From Agromyces intestinalis (GTDB lineage Bacteria > Actinomycetota > Actinomycetes > Actinomycetales > Microbacteriaceae), in NCBI RefSeq assembly GCF_008365295.1, contig NZ_CP043505.1, positions 3,038,001-3,102,000 on the forward strand: 64,000 nt of DNA, in the 5' to 3' direction. Both the position numbers and the translations under genes were made by a program. This document shows, piece after piece, positions 49,335 through 57,562 of the stretch. The notes beneath the pieces were generated by a model that was given only the letters and a program-made list of their open reading frames with translations, searched no databases and was not told the origin of the DNA. Within the stretch, counting starts at the first letter, position 1, and the number at the start of each line of letters is the position of its first letter.

Positions 49335-49460
49335 TCGGCGAGGTCGCCGTGACCGGTGCGGCCGTCATGACCGGCACGGTGCGCGAGCTCCGTGCCGCGC
49401 GCGGCCGGGTGCTCGTGGTGCTCGACGACGACCCGACCGGCAGCACGCCGGCGACGACGA
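49331..49460 (+). pseudogene. Truncated four-carbon acid sugar kinase (DUF1537 family), N-terminal fragment
   Basis: GTG at 49331 overlaps the racemase stop (GTGA), as an intact operon gene would. The first 40 or so codons encode VTGAAVMTGTVRELR and RVLVVLDDDPTGS, the conserved N-terminal motif of DUF1537 kinases of the type that reads LDDDPTGTQ. After about 49450 homology stops, and the frame runs into the end of the convergent Gfo/Idh gene at 49474. Intact kinases are about 400-450 residues, so roughly nine tenths is missing. A deletion up to the neighbour is the simplest explanation. Confidence 0.7.
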
Positions 49461-49473
49461 CGCGCTCTCCGCG

Positions 49474-50574
49474 TTACAGCGTCGCGGCGTACGGGTCCCA
49501 GTCCTCGGGGATCGCGGGAGTCGGGGGAACCTCGCTCGCGACATCCACCCACGCGCGACGCTCGAGGGACTCCGACACCGAGGCCATGACGTCGAGCACG
49601 TGATAGGCGAGCAGGCCCGATGCGCGGTGCGGCACGCCCGCCGCGATCGAGCGGGCGATGTCGAGCGGCCCGAGGCCGCGGCCGCCCACGGCGCCGGTCG
49701 CCGGCACGTCGGTCCAGTCGTCGTCGCCCTTGCGCTTGATGCGCAGCGTGCCGTCGAACTCGTTGGGGTCGGGAATGACCAGTGTCGCCTCGGTGCCCAC
49801 GATCTCGACGTGGCCGACGCGGCGGTGCGGCGAGTCCCAGCTCAGCGTGGTCACCGACTCGGCGCCTCCGGCGAAGTCCGCGAGGACGCTCACGTGCGTC
49901 GGAACCTGCACGTCGTGCACCTGCCCCGCCTTCGGGCCCACGAGCAGCGTGCGCTGCGGGCGCGCGGTGCGGGCCGACGCGACGACCGAGGCGAACGACC
50001 CGAACACCTGGCTGAGCGCGGTCAGGTAGTAGGGCCCCATGTCCCAGAGCGGCCCCGCACCGCGGGAGAGCAGCACCTCCAGGTTGCGGTGGTCGTCGAC
50101 CGGGCCCGGCACCTCGAACAGGGTGAGTCCGGTGAGCGGGGTGCCGATGTCGCCGCGTTCGATGATGCGACGGGCGGTCTGCAGGCCGGCGCCGAGGAAT
50201 GTGTCGGGGGCGCCGCCGATGCGCAGCCCCGCGGCGTCCGCCTGCTCGAGCAGCGCTCGGCCCGCCTCGCGGGAGGTCGCGAACGGCTTCTCGCTGAACA
50301 CGTGCTTGCCCGCCGCGAGCGCGGCCGACGACACTTCGGCGTGCGCCTGCGGGATGGTCAGGTTGACGACGAGGTCGACATCGGGGTGGTTCAGCACCGA
50401 GTCGGGCGCGCCCGACTCGGGCACGCCGTAGGCGGCGGCCTGTTCGGCGGCCTTGTCCTCGAAGAGGTCGCCGACGATGACGACGTCGAGGTCGGGGAAC
50501 GCCGTCATGTTGCGCAGGTACTGGTTGCTGATCGTGCCCGCGCCGATCACGCCGACGCCGACGCGCCCGCTCAC
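49474..50574 (-). CDS. Gfo/Idh/MocA-family oxidoreductase 3
   Basis: The 366-residue protein starts VGVGVIGAGTISNQYLRNM and carries the EKP motif in HVFSEKPFATSREAG (about residues 93-107). GPLWDMGPYYLTALSQVFG, with the conserved Asp, marks the active site. It ends normally (EDWDPYAATL), so the nearby deletion did not cut it. GTG at 50572-50574 overlaps the stop of the isomerase/epimerase upstream. The pair forms unit D, read from the promoter at 51410-51438. Confidence 0.88.
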   Translation of the reverse strand: MSGRVGVGVIGAGTISNQYLRNMTAFPDLDVVIVGDLFEDKAAEQAAAYGVPESGAPDSVLNHPDVDLVVNLTIPQAHAEVSSAALAAGKHVFSEKPFATSREAGRALLEQADAAGLRIGGAPDTFLGAGLQTARRIIERGDIGTPLTGLTLFEVPGPVDDHRNLEVLLSRGAGPLWDMGPYYLTALSQVFGSFASVVASARTARPQRTLLVGPKAGQVHDVQVPTHVSVLADFAGGAESVTTLSWDSPHRRVGHVEIVGTEATLVIPDPNEFDGTLRIKRKGDDDWTDVPATGAVGGRGLGPLDIARSIAAGVPHRASGLLAYHVLDVMASVSESLERRAWVDVASEVPPTPAIPEDWDPYAATL

Positions 50575-51338
50575 GCGCGCACCTCGATCGCCTCGACGAG
50601 CGAGGTGAGGTGCACCCGGCTCTGCTCGCATGCGGCGAACACGTCGCCGTCGTAGGCGTCGAACTCGACGACGACGCCCTCGAGCGAGGTGGCGGCGGCG
50701 ATGAGCTCGCGCAGCGGCATCGCGCCGGTGCCGGCCGGTCGCTGGTGCGCGTTCTCGCGGTCGATCGGACCGTCTTTCAGGTGCAGGTAGCGGATGCGGT
50801 CGGCGTGGCGGGCCACGAACGCGACCGCGTCCTCGCCGCCGACGGCGACCCAGTACGCGTCGATCTCGAGGATCACGGCGGGGTCGAGCCGGTCGATCAG
50901 CAGCTCCATGGCCTGCACGCCGTCGAAGCGCGTCTCGAGCTCCCACCAGTGGTTGTGGTAGCCGACGCGAAGGTCATGGGCGGATGCCTCGGACGCCGAC
51001 GCGTTGAGCTCGGCCGCGATGGCGTCGACGTCGTCGGCGCTCGTCCAGTGCGCTTCGGGAATGAAGGTCTCGACGACCGTGTGCGCGCCGAGCCGCTTCG
51101 CGAGCGCCCAGACGGGCTCGCGGTCGGCGACCCGGAAGAGGGGCGAGGTCATGGTCGGCGTCGCGAGCGCGTTGCGATGGATCGCGTCGACGAGCTCGGG
51201 ATGCGCCGTGAGCGCCTTGAAGCCCGACTCGACCGCGGTGAATCCGAGCGCGGCGACCCGGTCGATCGTGCCGGCCGGGTCGGCCTCGAGCGCGTCGCGC
51301 ACGCTGTAGAGCTGCAGGGAGACGGTTGGATGGACCAC
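50571..51338 (-). CDS. Sugar isomerase/epimerase family TIM-barrel protein 3
   Basis: The 255-residue TIM-barrel protein of the xylose-isomerase-like family shows VSLQLYSVRDALEADP at the N-terminus, LRVGYHNHWWELE, ILEIDAYWVAVGG, RYLHLKDG and VVVEFDAYDG. These supply the usual Glu/Asp/His metal set. It resembles the IolE/IolI-like enzymes that act with Gfo/Idh oxidoreductases. ATG at 51338 has AAAGGTTCCC upstream. It is the first gene of unit D and is coupled to the Gfo/Idh gene by a 4-bp overlap. Confidence 0.85.
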   Translation of the reverse strand: MVHPTVSLQLYSVRDALEADPAGTIDRVAALGFTAVESGFKALTAHPELVDAIHRNALATPTMTSPLFRVADREPVWALAKRLGAHTVVETFIPEAHWTSADDVDAIAAELNASASEASAHDLRVGYHNHWWELETRFDGVQAMELLIDRLDPAVILEIDAYWVAVGGEDAVAFVARHADRIRYLHLKDGPIDRENAHQRPAGTGAMPLRELIAAATSLEGVVVEFDAYDGDVFAACEQSRVHLTSLVEAIEVRA

Positions 51339-51409
51339 GGGGAACCTTTCGCCATCGAGGGTTTCGTCGGCGGGCCGCTGCGTCGATGCGCGACCTCGCG
51401 CCTGATCCG

Positions 51410-51438
51410 AGCCTATTGGAATGTGCGTTCCATCACAA
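51410..51438 (-). promoter_or_regulatory. Promoter with palindromic operator for unit D
   Basis: On the minus strand TTGTGA (complement of 51433-51438) and TAGGCT (complement of 51410-51415) are separated by 17 bp. The inverted repeat TGGAA-TGTGCG-TTCCA (51417-51432) fills the spacer. CACAA-CAA-TTGTG follows at 51434-51446. Both are possible repressor sites; the cognate regulator is not obvious in the window. Confidence 0.65.
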
Positions 51439-51477
51439 CAATTGTGCGAAACAACGCACTTCTGGCTCGCCGGCAGC

Positions 51478-52695
51478 TCATCGGTACGACCGCGGCGGGC
51501 GGCGGTACTGGAACGACTCGTCGGCGACCGCGTGTGCGTGCGCGTAGTCCTCGTTCAGATCATGACCCATGCCGGGGCGGTCGGAGGGATGCAGCGAGCC
51601 GTCTCGCCAGTCGATGGGGTCGACGAGCAGGTCGGCGTAGGTGCCGTCGTAGACGCCGTTGCCCTCCATGACGAGCAGGTTCGGCAGCGTGAGGGCGAGC
51701 TGCAGCGATGCGGCCGCGACGAGCGGTCCGCCGAACACGTGCGGGGTCACCTGGATGCCATTCGCCTCGGCGAGCGCGGCGATCTTCTTCGATTCGAGCA
51801 GACCCCCGACCTGCGTCACGTCGAGGTTGAAGATGTTCGCCGCGTTCAGGCGCGCGAGCGCCGCGAAGCCGGCTTTGCCGGCGAGGCGTTCGCCGGCCGC
51901 GATCGGGATGCCCGTGTGTCGGGCGACCTCGGCCATCTCGACGGGCAGCTCGGGCGGCACCGGCTCCTCGAACCAGAGCGGGTCGAAGCGCTCGAGCCGG
52001 CGGGCCACGCGCACGGCGCCCGACGCGGTGAACTGCCCGTGCGTGCCGATGATGACCGAGGCGCGCCCGGCCACGCCGGCGTGCACGGCGGCGACGATGC
52101 GCTCGGCTTCGGCCAGCTGCCGCTCGGTCGGCTGCACGGGCACGACCTGGCCGGCGAGGTCGTCGTCGCTCGTGAGGAGCGGGAACGGGTCGAGCTTCAG
52201 CGCGGTGAAGCCGGTGTCGACGAGTTCGGCGCAGCGCGCGGCGATGGCGGCATCGTCGGTCCAGAACGCGTCGGAGTCGTGCCCCGCGGGCGGTGAGATG
52301 TAGCTGTACATGCGCACCGCATCGCGCATCCGACCGCCGAGCAGCTCGTGCACGGGGCATCCGAGCGCCTTGCCCAGGATGTCCCACATCGCGATCTCGA
52401 CGCCGCTCGCGATCGCGAACTTCGCGAGGTCGCCGCTGCGCGTGTAATGGCTGTTGTAGACGCGGTGCACGAATCGCTCGGTGCGGCCGGGGTGCTCGCC
52501 GATCGCGAACTCCTCGACGAAGTCGGCGATCACCCGCGCGACCGTGAGCGGCGGCGAGTACAACGACGAGGTGAAGATCTCGCCGTACCCCGAGATGCCG
52601 GCGTCGGTGTCGAGCCGCACGAACATCCAGACCGGGCCGCCGATCTCGGGCGTGGGATTGGCGAACGGGAACACCTCGAAGCCGGTGATGCGCAT
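51478..52695 (-). CDS. Enolase-superfamily (mandelate racemase subgroup) protein, probable acid-sugar dehydratase
   Basis: The 405-residue protein has the capping domain, then a TIM barrel with LKLDPF (Lys167-x-Asp169), WFEEP (Glu243/244), AAGERLAG (Glu269), Asp292 and His319 in TPHVFGG. These fit acid-sugar dehydratases. The first metal ligand, usually Asp in a D-x-N/H-G motif, is replaced: the site reads IIGTHGQF at residues 215-222. Activity is thus uncertain; it may use another ligand or be a divergent subgroup. ATG at 52693-52695 has GAGGAGGA upstream. It lies behind the TCACAC/GTGTGA operator. Confidence 0.87.
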   Translation of the reverse strand: MRITGFEVFPFANPTPEIGGPVWMFVRLDTDAGISGYGEIFTSSLYSPPLTVARVIADFVEEFAIGEHPGRTERFVHRVYNSHYTRSGDLAKFAIASGVEIAMWDILGKALGCPVHELLGGRMRDAVRMYSYISPPAGHDSDAFWTDDAAIAARCAELVDTGFTALKLDPFPLLTSDDDLAGQVVPVQPTERQLAEAERIVAAVHAGVAGRASVIIGTHGQFTASGAVRVARRLERFDPLWFEEPVPPELPVEMAEVARHTGIPIAAGERLAGKAGFAALARLNAANIFNLDVTQVGGLLESKKIAALAEANGIQVTPHVFGGPLVAAASLQLALTLPNLLVMEGNGVYDGTYADLLVDPIDWRDGSLHPSDRPGMGHDLNEDYAHAHAVADESFQYRRPPRSYR

Positions 52696-52718
52696 CGGTC
52701 CTCCTCGACCGTCGAGCG

Positions 52719-52750
52719 TTGAATCTGTGTTGAAGATCACACTAGTGTGA
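52719..52750. promoter_or_regulatory. Divergent regulatory region with a perfect 14-bp palindrome
   Basis: TCACACTAGTGTGA (52737-52750) is a perfect palindrome between the enolase-superfamily gene and the MFS gene. For the plus strand, TTGAAT (52719-52724) and TAGTGT (52743-52748) are 18 bp apart, so the palindrome covers the -10. The palindrome also supplies a possible -10 for the minus strand. GntR-type repressors bind sites of this size, but no GntR gene is present here. Confidence 0.6.
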
Positions 52751-52775
52751 AATTCGACACATTTGGAGGATCGCG

Positions 52776-54104
52776 ATGACCGCGCCCGGCGACGCGCCAC
52801 CCGGTGCGACCGAGCCCATCCCCGTGGTCGGCGATCCGATCCGGCTGCGCGACACGTTCGCGGCCCTGCGCGTGTTCAACTACCGGCTCTACTTCATCGC
52901 GCAGGTCTTCGCGAACACCGGCGGCTGGATGCAACGGGTCGCGATCGACTGGCTCGTGCTCGAGCTCACGGGCGACGTCGCCCTCGTCGGGCTCACCGTG
53001 AGCCTGCAGTTCGCGCCGAGCCTGCTGTTCGGAGCCTGGGCCGGGGTCGTCTCCGACCGGTTCCCGAGGCGCCGCGTGCTCATCGTGACGCAATCGGTCG
53101 GCGTGGTCGTGAACGCGGTGCTCGCGACGCTCGTGCTGACCGGCACGGTGCAGACCTGGCAGGTGCTCGTCGCGGCGGGCGTGCTCGGCACCTCGATCGC
53201 GATCGACGCGCCGAGTCGAGCCGCCTTCATCACCGAGATGGTCGGGCCGGGCCGGCTGCGCAACGCGATCAGCCTGAACGCCGGCGTGTTCCACCTCGGC
53301 GGGCTGGTCGGCCCGGCCGTCAGCGGCGCCATGATCGTCGTGATCGGCTCGGGATGGTCGATCGCGGTCAACGCGTGCACCGCGGCCGTCGCCGTGTCGG
53401 CACTGCTCGTGATGCGCCGCGGCGAGCTCCGGCCCGCGCCGCGGGCCGTCAGGGCGCGCGGCCAGATCCGCGAGGCGATCCGGTACGCGGCGTCGAAGCC
53501 CACCATCCGCTGGCCGATCGTGCTGCTCGCGTTCGTCTCGGTGTTCGGCATGAACCTGCCGGTGCTGCTCGCCGCGGCCGCCGACGACCGCTACGCGACG
53601 GGCGCCGCGGGCTACGGGCTGTACAGCTCGCTCGCCGCGCTCGGCGCCTTCGCGGGGGCGCTCGCCTCGGCCAGGCGCCGAACCGTGCGGCTCCGGGGGC
53701 TCGTGGCCGCCGCGGTCGTGTACGGGCTCGTCACCGCGTTCGCGGGCCTCGCGCCCTGGTACGGCGCGTTCCTCGCCGCCCTCGTGGGCCTCGGCGTCGC
53801 GCGGCTGCTGTTCGCGACCGGCGCCGAGGCGATGACACAGCTGTCGACCAACCTCGCCATCCGCGGGCGGGTGATGTCGTTCTATCTCATGGTGCTGCTC
53901 GGCGGGCAGGCCGTGGGCGGCGTGCTGATCGGCTGGATCTGCGAGCGGTTCGGCCCGCAGACCGGCTTCGTGGTCGCGGGCGCCGTGCCCGCGATCGCGG
54001 CGCTGGTGATCGGGTTCGGGCTCGCACGGTCGCGCGATCTGCGGGTCGTGTTCGACCTGCGGCGGTGGCGCAGCCCGTTGCGGATCGAGCCGCGGCGGCG
54101 CTGA
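52776..54104 (+). CDS. MFS transporter, MFS_3 exporter type
   Basis: The 442-residue protein has twelve likely helices after a 30-residue hydrophilic start. It contains GAWAGVVSDRFPRRRVLIVT (motif A, about residues 88-107) and IDAPSRAAFITEMVG, typical of EntS-like exporters. The C-terminus is Arg-rich. ATG at 52776 has TTGGAGGA seven bases upstream. Although it lies among sugar genes behind a shared operator, its family more often exports than imports, so efflux of a toxic intermediate is possible. It converges on uxaC. Confidence 0.85.
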   Translation: MTAPGDAPPGATEPIPVVGDPIRLRDTFAALRVFNYRLYFIAQVFANTGGWMQRVAIDWLVLELTGDVALVGLTVSLQFAPSLLFGAWAGVVSDRFPRRRVLIVTQSVGVVVNAVLATLVLTGTVQTWQVLVAAGVLGTSIAIDAPSRAAFITEMVGPGRLRNAISLNAGVFHLGGLVGPAVSGAMIVVIGSGWSIAVNACTAAVAVSALLVMRRGELRPAPRAVRARGQIREAIRYAASKPTIRWPIVLLAFVSVFGMNLPVLLAAAADDRYATGAAGYGLYSSLAALGAFAGALASARRRTVRLRGLVAAAVVYGLVTAFAGLAPWYGAFLAALVGLGVARLLFATGAEAMTQLSTNLAIRGRVMSFYLMVLLGGQAVGGVLIGWICERFGPQTGFVVAGAVPAIAALVIGFGLARSRDLRVVFDLRRWRSPLRIEPRRR

Positions 54105-54136
54105 GCGGCGCGGACCGCCCCTGCGTCGCGTCGGGT

Positions 54137-55546
54137 TCAGCCGAGCCGGAAGGCCGAGCGGGGGATCTCGTCGACGAGCCGGCGGGCGATGCCGGCCGCC
54201 TCGTCCTCGCTGAGCTGGTGCGTCGTGACGAGCTGGGCCAGCCACGCGGCATCCGCGCGCCTCGACATGTCGTGCCTGGCGGGGATCGAGCAGAACGCCC
54301 GCGTGTCGTCGATGAACCCGCTCGTCTTGCCGACGCCCGCGCTGTCGGTCACGGCCGAGCGGTAGCGCGCGATTGCGGCGGGGGAGTCGAGGAACCACCA
54401 CGGAGCGCCCGCGAACACGCTCGGGTAGAACCCGGCGAGCGGGCCGATCTCGCGGCTGAACAGCGACTCGTCGGTCGTGAACAGGACGATGCGGAAGGTC
54501 TCGGAGGTGCCGAACCGCTCGAGGATCGGCCGCAGCGGCCGCGTGTATCCGCCGACGTCGGGCAGGTCGTGGCCCGTGTCGGGCCCGTAGGAGGCGAGGG
54601 TCGGCCCGTGGTGGTTGCGGATCACGCCGGCGTGCAGCTGCATCACGAGGCCGTCGTCGGCGCTCATCTCGGCGAGCCGGAACAGCAGGTCGCGCCGGTA
54701 CGCGACCGCGTCGGCGGCGCTCACGGTCCCGGCGAGTCCCTCGCGGTGGATGCGCTCCGCGTCGGCCGCGTCGAGCGGCTCGCAACCGGCGTCGGGCACG
54801 CCCGTGTCGGTCGCGGTGCCGCCCGCCGCGGCGAACGCGGCCCGGCGGGCGCGCAGCGCGTCGAGCAGGCCGGCGTACGTGCCGGCGTCGACATCGGCGG
54901 ATGCCGCGAGCCGATCGAGCCCGTTCGCCCAGCCGGGCGCCGCCGGGTCGAGGTACCGGTCGGGGCGGAACGTCGGCACGACCCGCCCGCGGAACGACGG
55001 GTCGGCCGCGAGCGCGCGGTGCGCCGAGAGGTCGTCGGCCGGGTCGTCGGTGGTCGCGAGCACTTCGATGCCGAATCGCTCGAACAGCGCCCTCGGGCGG
55101 TAGGCGGGCCGCGCCAGTCGATCGGCGAGCTGGTCGAAAATCGCGTCGGCCGTCGAGGTCGACGGCTGCACGTCGACCTCGAACAGGTCGTGCAGCTGCG
55201 TCTCGAGCCAGAACCGCACGGGCGTCGCGAGGAACGCGTCCCAGTGCGCGCAGAACGTGCGCCACACCTCGCGCGGGTCGGCCGGGGCGCCGTCGCGGCG
55301 CAGCCCGAGCCGGTCGAGCGCCACGCCGTGGGCGTGCAGCAGCCGGGTGACGTAGTGGTCGGGGGTGACGAGCAGACTCGCCGCGTCGTCGAAGGGTTCG
55401 TCGTCGAGCAGCATGCGCGCGTCGACGTGCCCGTGCGGCGAGAGGATCGGCGCCGACGCGACCTCGTCGTACAGGCGGCGGGCGACGGCTCGTGCGGCCG
55501 GGTCGGCCGGCAGCAGGCGGTCGGGGTGGGGATGCAGCGAGGTCAT
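54137..55546 (-). CDS. uxaC: Glucuronate (uronate) isomerase
   Basis: The 469-residue amidohydrolase-fold enzyme converts D-glucuronate to D-fructuronate or D-galacturonate to D-tagaturonate. Family hallmarks are LSPHGHVDARMLL (metal-binding His-x-His), PDHYVTRLLHAHGV, VMQLHAGVIRNHH and the C-terminal KTSGFIDDTRAFCSIPARHDM. Length is normal. ATG at 55544-55546 lies within the end of the LacI gene (4-bp overlap), so isomerase and regulator are one transcript. It provides the first step of the hexuronate route in unit E. Confidence 0.95.
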   Translation of the reverse strand: MTSLHPHPDRLLPADPAARAVARRLYDEVASAPILSPHGHVDARMLLDDEPFDDAASLLVTPDHYVTRLLHAHGVALDRLGLRRDGAPADPREVWRTFCAHWDAFLATPVRFWLETQLHDLFEVDVQPSTSTADAIFDQLADRLARPAYRPRALFERFGIEVLATTDDPADDLSAHRALAADPSFRGRVVPTFRPDRYLDPAAPGWANGLDRLAASADVDAGTYAGLLDALRARRAAFAAAGGTATDTGVPDAGCEPLDAADAERIHREGLAGTVSAADAVAYRRDLLFRLAEMSADDGLVMQLHAGVIRNHHGPTLASYGPDTGHDLPDVGGYTRPLRPILERFGTSETFRIVLFTTDESLFSREIGPLAGFYPSVFAGAPWWFLDSPAAIARYRSAVTDSAGVGKTSGFIDDTRAFCSIPARHDMSRRADAAWLAQLVTTHQLSEDEAAGIARRLVDEIPRSAFRLG

Positions 55547-56589
55547 CGCTCGCTCCTCGGTCGCGGCACGGGGCCGGGGGCGGGTGCCGGGCCGGTCGAC
55601 GCCCGCACGGTCAGGTGGGTGGGAAGCGTGGTGCTCCCGGGCGCCCGACGCGGGTCCTCGATGCGAGCGAGCAGCATCGCCACGGCGGCGCGGCCGGCCT
55701 GCTCGACCGGTGCCGTCAGCGTGGTCAGCGGCGGGTTGCAGAAGTCGGCCCCGAAGATGTCGTCGCAGCCGACGATCGAGAGGTCGCCCGGCACGTGCAC
55801 CCCGCGTTCGTGCAGGCGCGTGAGCATGCCGATGGCGAGCAGGTCGTTGAACGCGACGCACGCCGTCACGCCGGAGTTCAGCACGGCATCGGCTGCCGCC
55901 GCGCCGGCGGTCTGGCGCGACGAGAACGGCCCCACCAGGATCGGATCGATGCCGTGCCTGGCACCCGCGCGGCGCATCGCCCGCCAGCGGCCCGCGTTCG
56001 AGAACGAGGTGCGCGGGCCCGAAACGTACGCGATGCGACGGTGCCCGAGCGACACGAGGTGCTCGAGCGCCTGCTCGACGCCGCTGGGGCTGTCGATGAA
56101 GACGCTCGGCACCCCGGCGGTCTGCCGGTTGAGCGCGACGATCGGGATCTCCTCGGCGAGGGACGCGAGTCGTCGATCCGAGAGGCGCGACGCGGCGAGC
56201 ACGGCGCCGTCGTAGCTGCGCCGGAGGCGCCGCAGCACCTCGTCTTCGAGCTCGCCGCTCTCCTCGGTGTCGACCAGGATCTGCGTGTAGCCCGCAGCGC
56301 GCGACTGCTGCTGGGTGCCGCGCAGCACGCCGAAGTAGAAGGGGTTCGCGACGTCGGCGATGAGCACGGCGATGGCGCGCGTGCGGCCCGACGAGAGTGC
56401 TCGCGCGTTGCCGTTCGCGACGTAGTCGAGCTCGGCCGCGACCTGCTCGATGCGCTCGCGCGTGACCCGGTTCACGCGACCCGGATGGTTGAGCGCCCGC
56501 GAGACGGTGGAGACGGCGACGCCGGCAGCAGCCGCGATGTCGGCGAGCGTGGCCGGCCGGTCCGTTCCGGCGCCCTCCAGCGGGGTCAT
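55543..56589 (-). CDS. LacI-family transcriptional regulator
   Basis: The 348-residue regulator has the N-terminal HTH ATLADIAAAAGVAVSTVSRALNHP (split over residues 13-36), the hinge helix, and a periplasmic-binding-like domain with GVLRGTQQQSRAAGY, DGAVLAASRLSDR and GCDDIFGADFCNPPLTT. It most likely senses a uronate or its product and represses unit E. ATG at 56587-56589 starts just before the HTH. A matching operator lies 31 bp upstream, with a near copy at 60913 (see findings). Confidence 0.93.
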   Translation of the reverse strand: MTPLEGAGTDRPATLADIAAAAGVAVSTVSRALNHPGRVNRVTRERIEQVAAELDYVANGNARALSSGRTRAIAVLIADVANPFYFGVLRGTQQQSRAAGYTQILVDTEESGELEDEVLRRLRRSYDGAVLAASRLSDRRLASLAEEIPIVALNRQTAGVPSVFIDSPSGVEQALEHLVSLGHRRIAYVSGPRTSFSNAGRWRAMRRAGARHGIDPILVGPFSSRQTAGAAAADAVLNSGVTACVAFNDLLAIGMLTRLHERGVHVPGDLSIVGCDDIFGADFCNPPLTTLTAPVEQAGRAAVAMLLARIEDPRRAPGSTTLPTHLTVRASTGPAPAPGPVPRPRSER

Positions 56590-56619
56590 GCGCAGAGTGA
56601 AGCACAGGATGGCAACAAA

Positions 56620-56658
56620 TGGCAAACGATTGCAGTCAGGTTGTCGACGTCATACAGT
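56620..56658. promoter_or_regulatory. LacI-type operator over the -35 of the unit E promoter
   Basis: TGGCAAACGATTGCAG (56620-56635) has the LacI-type core GCAA-ACGA-TTGC. The plus-strand promoter reads TTGCAG (56630-56635), 17 bp, TACAGT (56653-56658), so the operator covers the -35. The same site lies 31 bp upstream of the lacI start on the other strand and would allow autoregulation. Confidence 0.75.
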
Positions 56659-56713
56659 CGCAGCACCGCGGCGCCCGAACGGCGCCGCCCGACCACCTCG
56701 ATGGAGAGCACAG

Positions 56714-57562
56714 TTGAGCGATCGGCCAGCGACGACGTGGCGCCTGACCGGCTTCGGCGACGAGATCGATCCCGATCCCGCCGTGCAGCTGGCCGTGCTG
56801 CAGGCGGTGGGCGCCGAGTGCATCGAGGTGCGCAGCGCCTGGGGCGTCAACATCGTCGACCTCGCGCCCGAGCGCCTCGACGAGCTCGCGGGCCTCGTGG
56901 CCGGGCGCGGCATGTCGGTCTCGGCGATCGCCTCGCCGGTGGGCAAGGCCGCGGTCGAACTGCCGGTCGAGCACGAGCTCGAGCGGCTCGGCCGGGCGAT
57001 CGCGGCCGCGCATCGTCTGGATGCCCCGTACATCCGCGTCTTCTCGTTCTACCGGGCCGAGGGGCGCACGCCCGCCGACGTGCGCGACGACGTGCTCCAG
57101 CGCATGTCGGCACTCGCCCGGCTCGCCGAGCGCCAGGGCGTCACGCTCGTGCACGAGAACGAGAAGGACATCTACGGCGACGTGCCCGAGCGGGTGCGCG
57201 ACGTCGTCGAGTCGGTCGGATCCGAGCGGCTGCGGGTCGCATGGGACAACGCGAACTTCGTGCAGGTCGGCGTGCGCCCGTACACCGACGGGTATGCGCT
57301 GCTGCGTCCGCACCTCGCCTACCTGCAGGTCAAGGACGCCGTCGCGGCGACCGGCGAGGTCGTTCCCGCCGGCGACGGCGACGGCGAGCTCCTCGAGACG
57401 GTCACCGCGCTCCGCGACGACGGGTACGAGGGCTTCGCGTCGCTCGAGCCGCACCTGGTCGTCGCCGGGCACTCGAGCGGCTTTTCCGGCCCGGCCGGGT
57501 TCGGCCGCGCCGCACGCGCGTTCCGCGCACTCACGGAGAGGATCGGGGTCGGCCTGACATGA
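56714..57562 (+). CDS. Sugar isomerase/epimerase family TIM-barrel protein 4
   Basis: The 282-residue xylose-isomerase-like protein starts with TTG at 56714 (LSDRPATTWRLTGFGDEID), preceded by GGAGAG at seven bases; no ATG or GTG fits. Putative metal ligands are in VTLVHENEKDIYGD (Glu), RVAWDNANFVQVG (Asp), LQVKDA and FASLEPHL (Glu). It is the first gene of the plus-strand part of unit E. Its stop overlaps the next ATG by 4 bp. The exact reaction is unknown; it is not needed for the classical glucuronate route. Confidence 0.83.
   Translation: MSDRPATTWRLTGFGDEIDPDPAVQLAVLQAVGAECIEVRSAWGVNIVDLAPERLDELAGLVAGRGMSVSAIASPVGKAAVELPVEHELERLGRAIAAAHRLDAPYIRVFSFYRAEGRTPADVRDDVLQRMSALARLAERQGVTLVHENEKDIYGDVPERVRDVVESVGSERLRVAWDNANFVQVGVRPYTDGYALLRPHLAYLQVKDAVAATGEVVPAGDGDGELLETVTALRDDGYEGFASLEPHLVVAGHSSGFSGPAGFGRAARAFRALTERIGVGLT

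Noticed and set aside
52776..54104. Sugar importer for the neighbouring catabolic genes.
   Set aside because: Motifs fit EntS/MFS_3 exporters rather than sugar or organic-acid symporters; kept as an exporter of unknown substrate.
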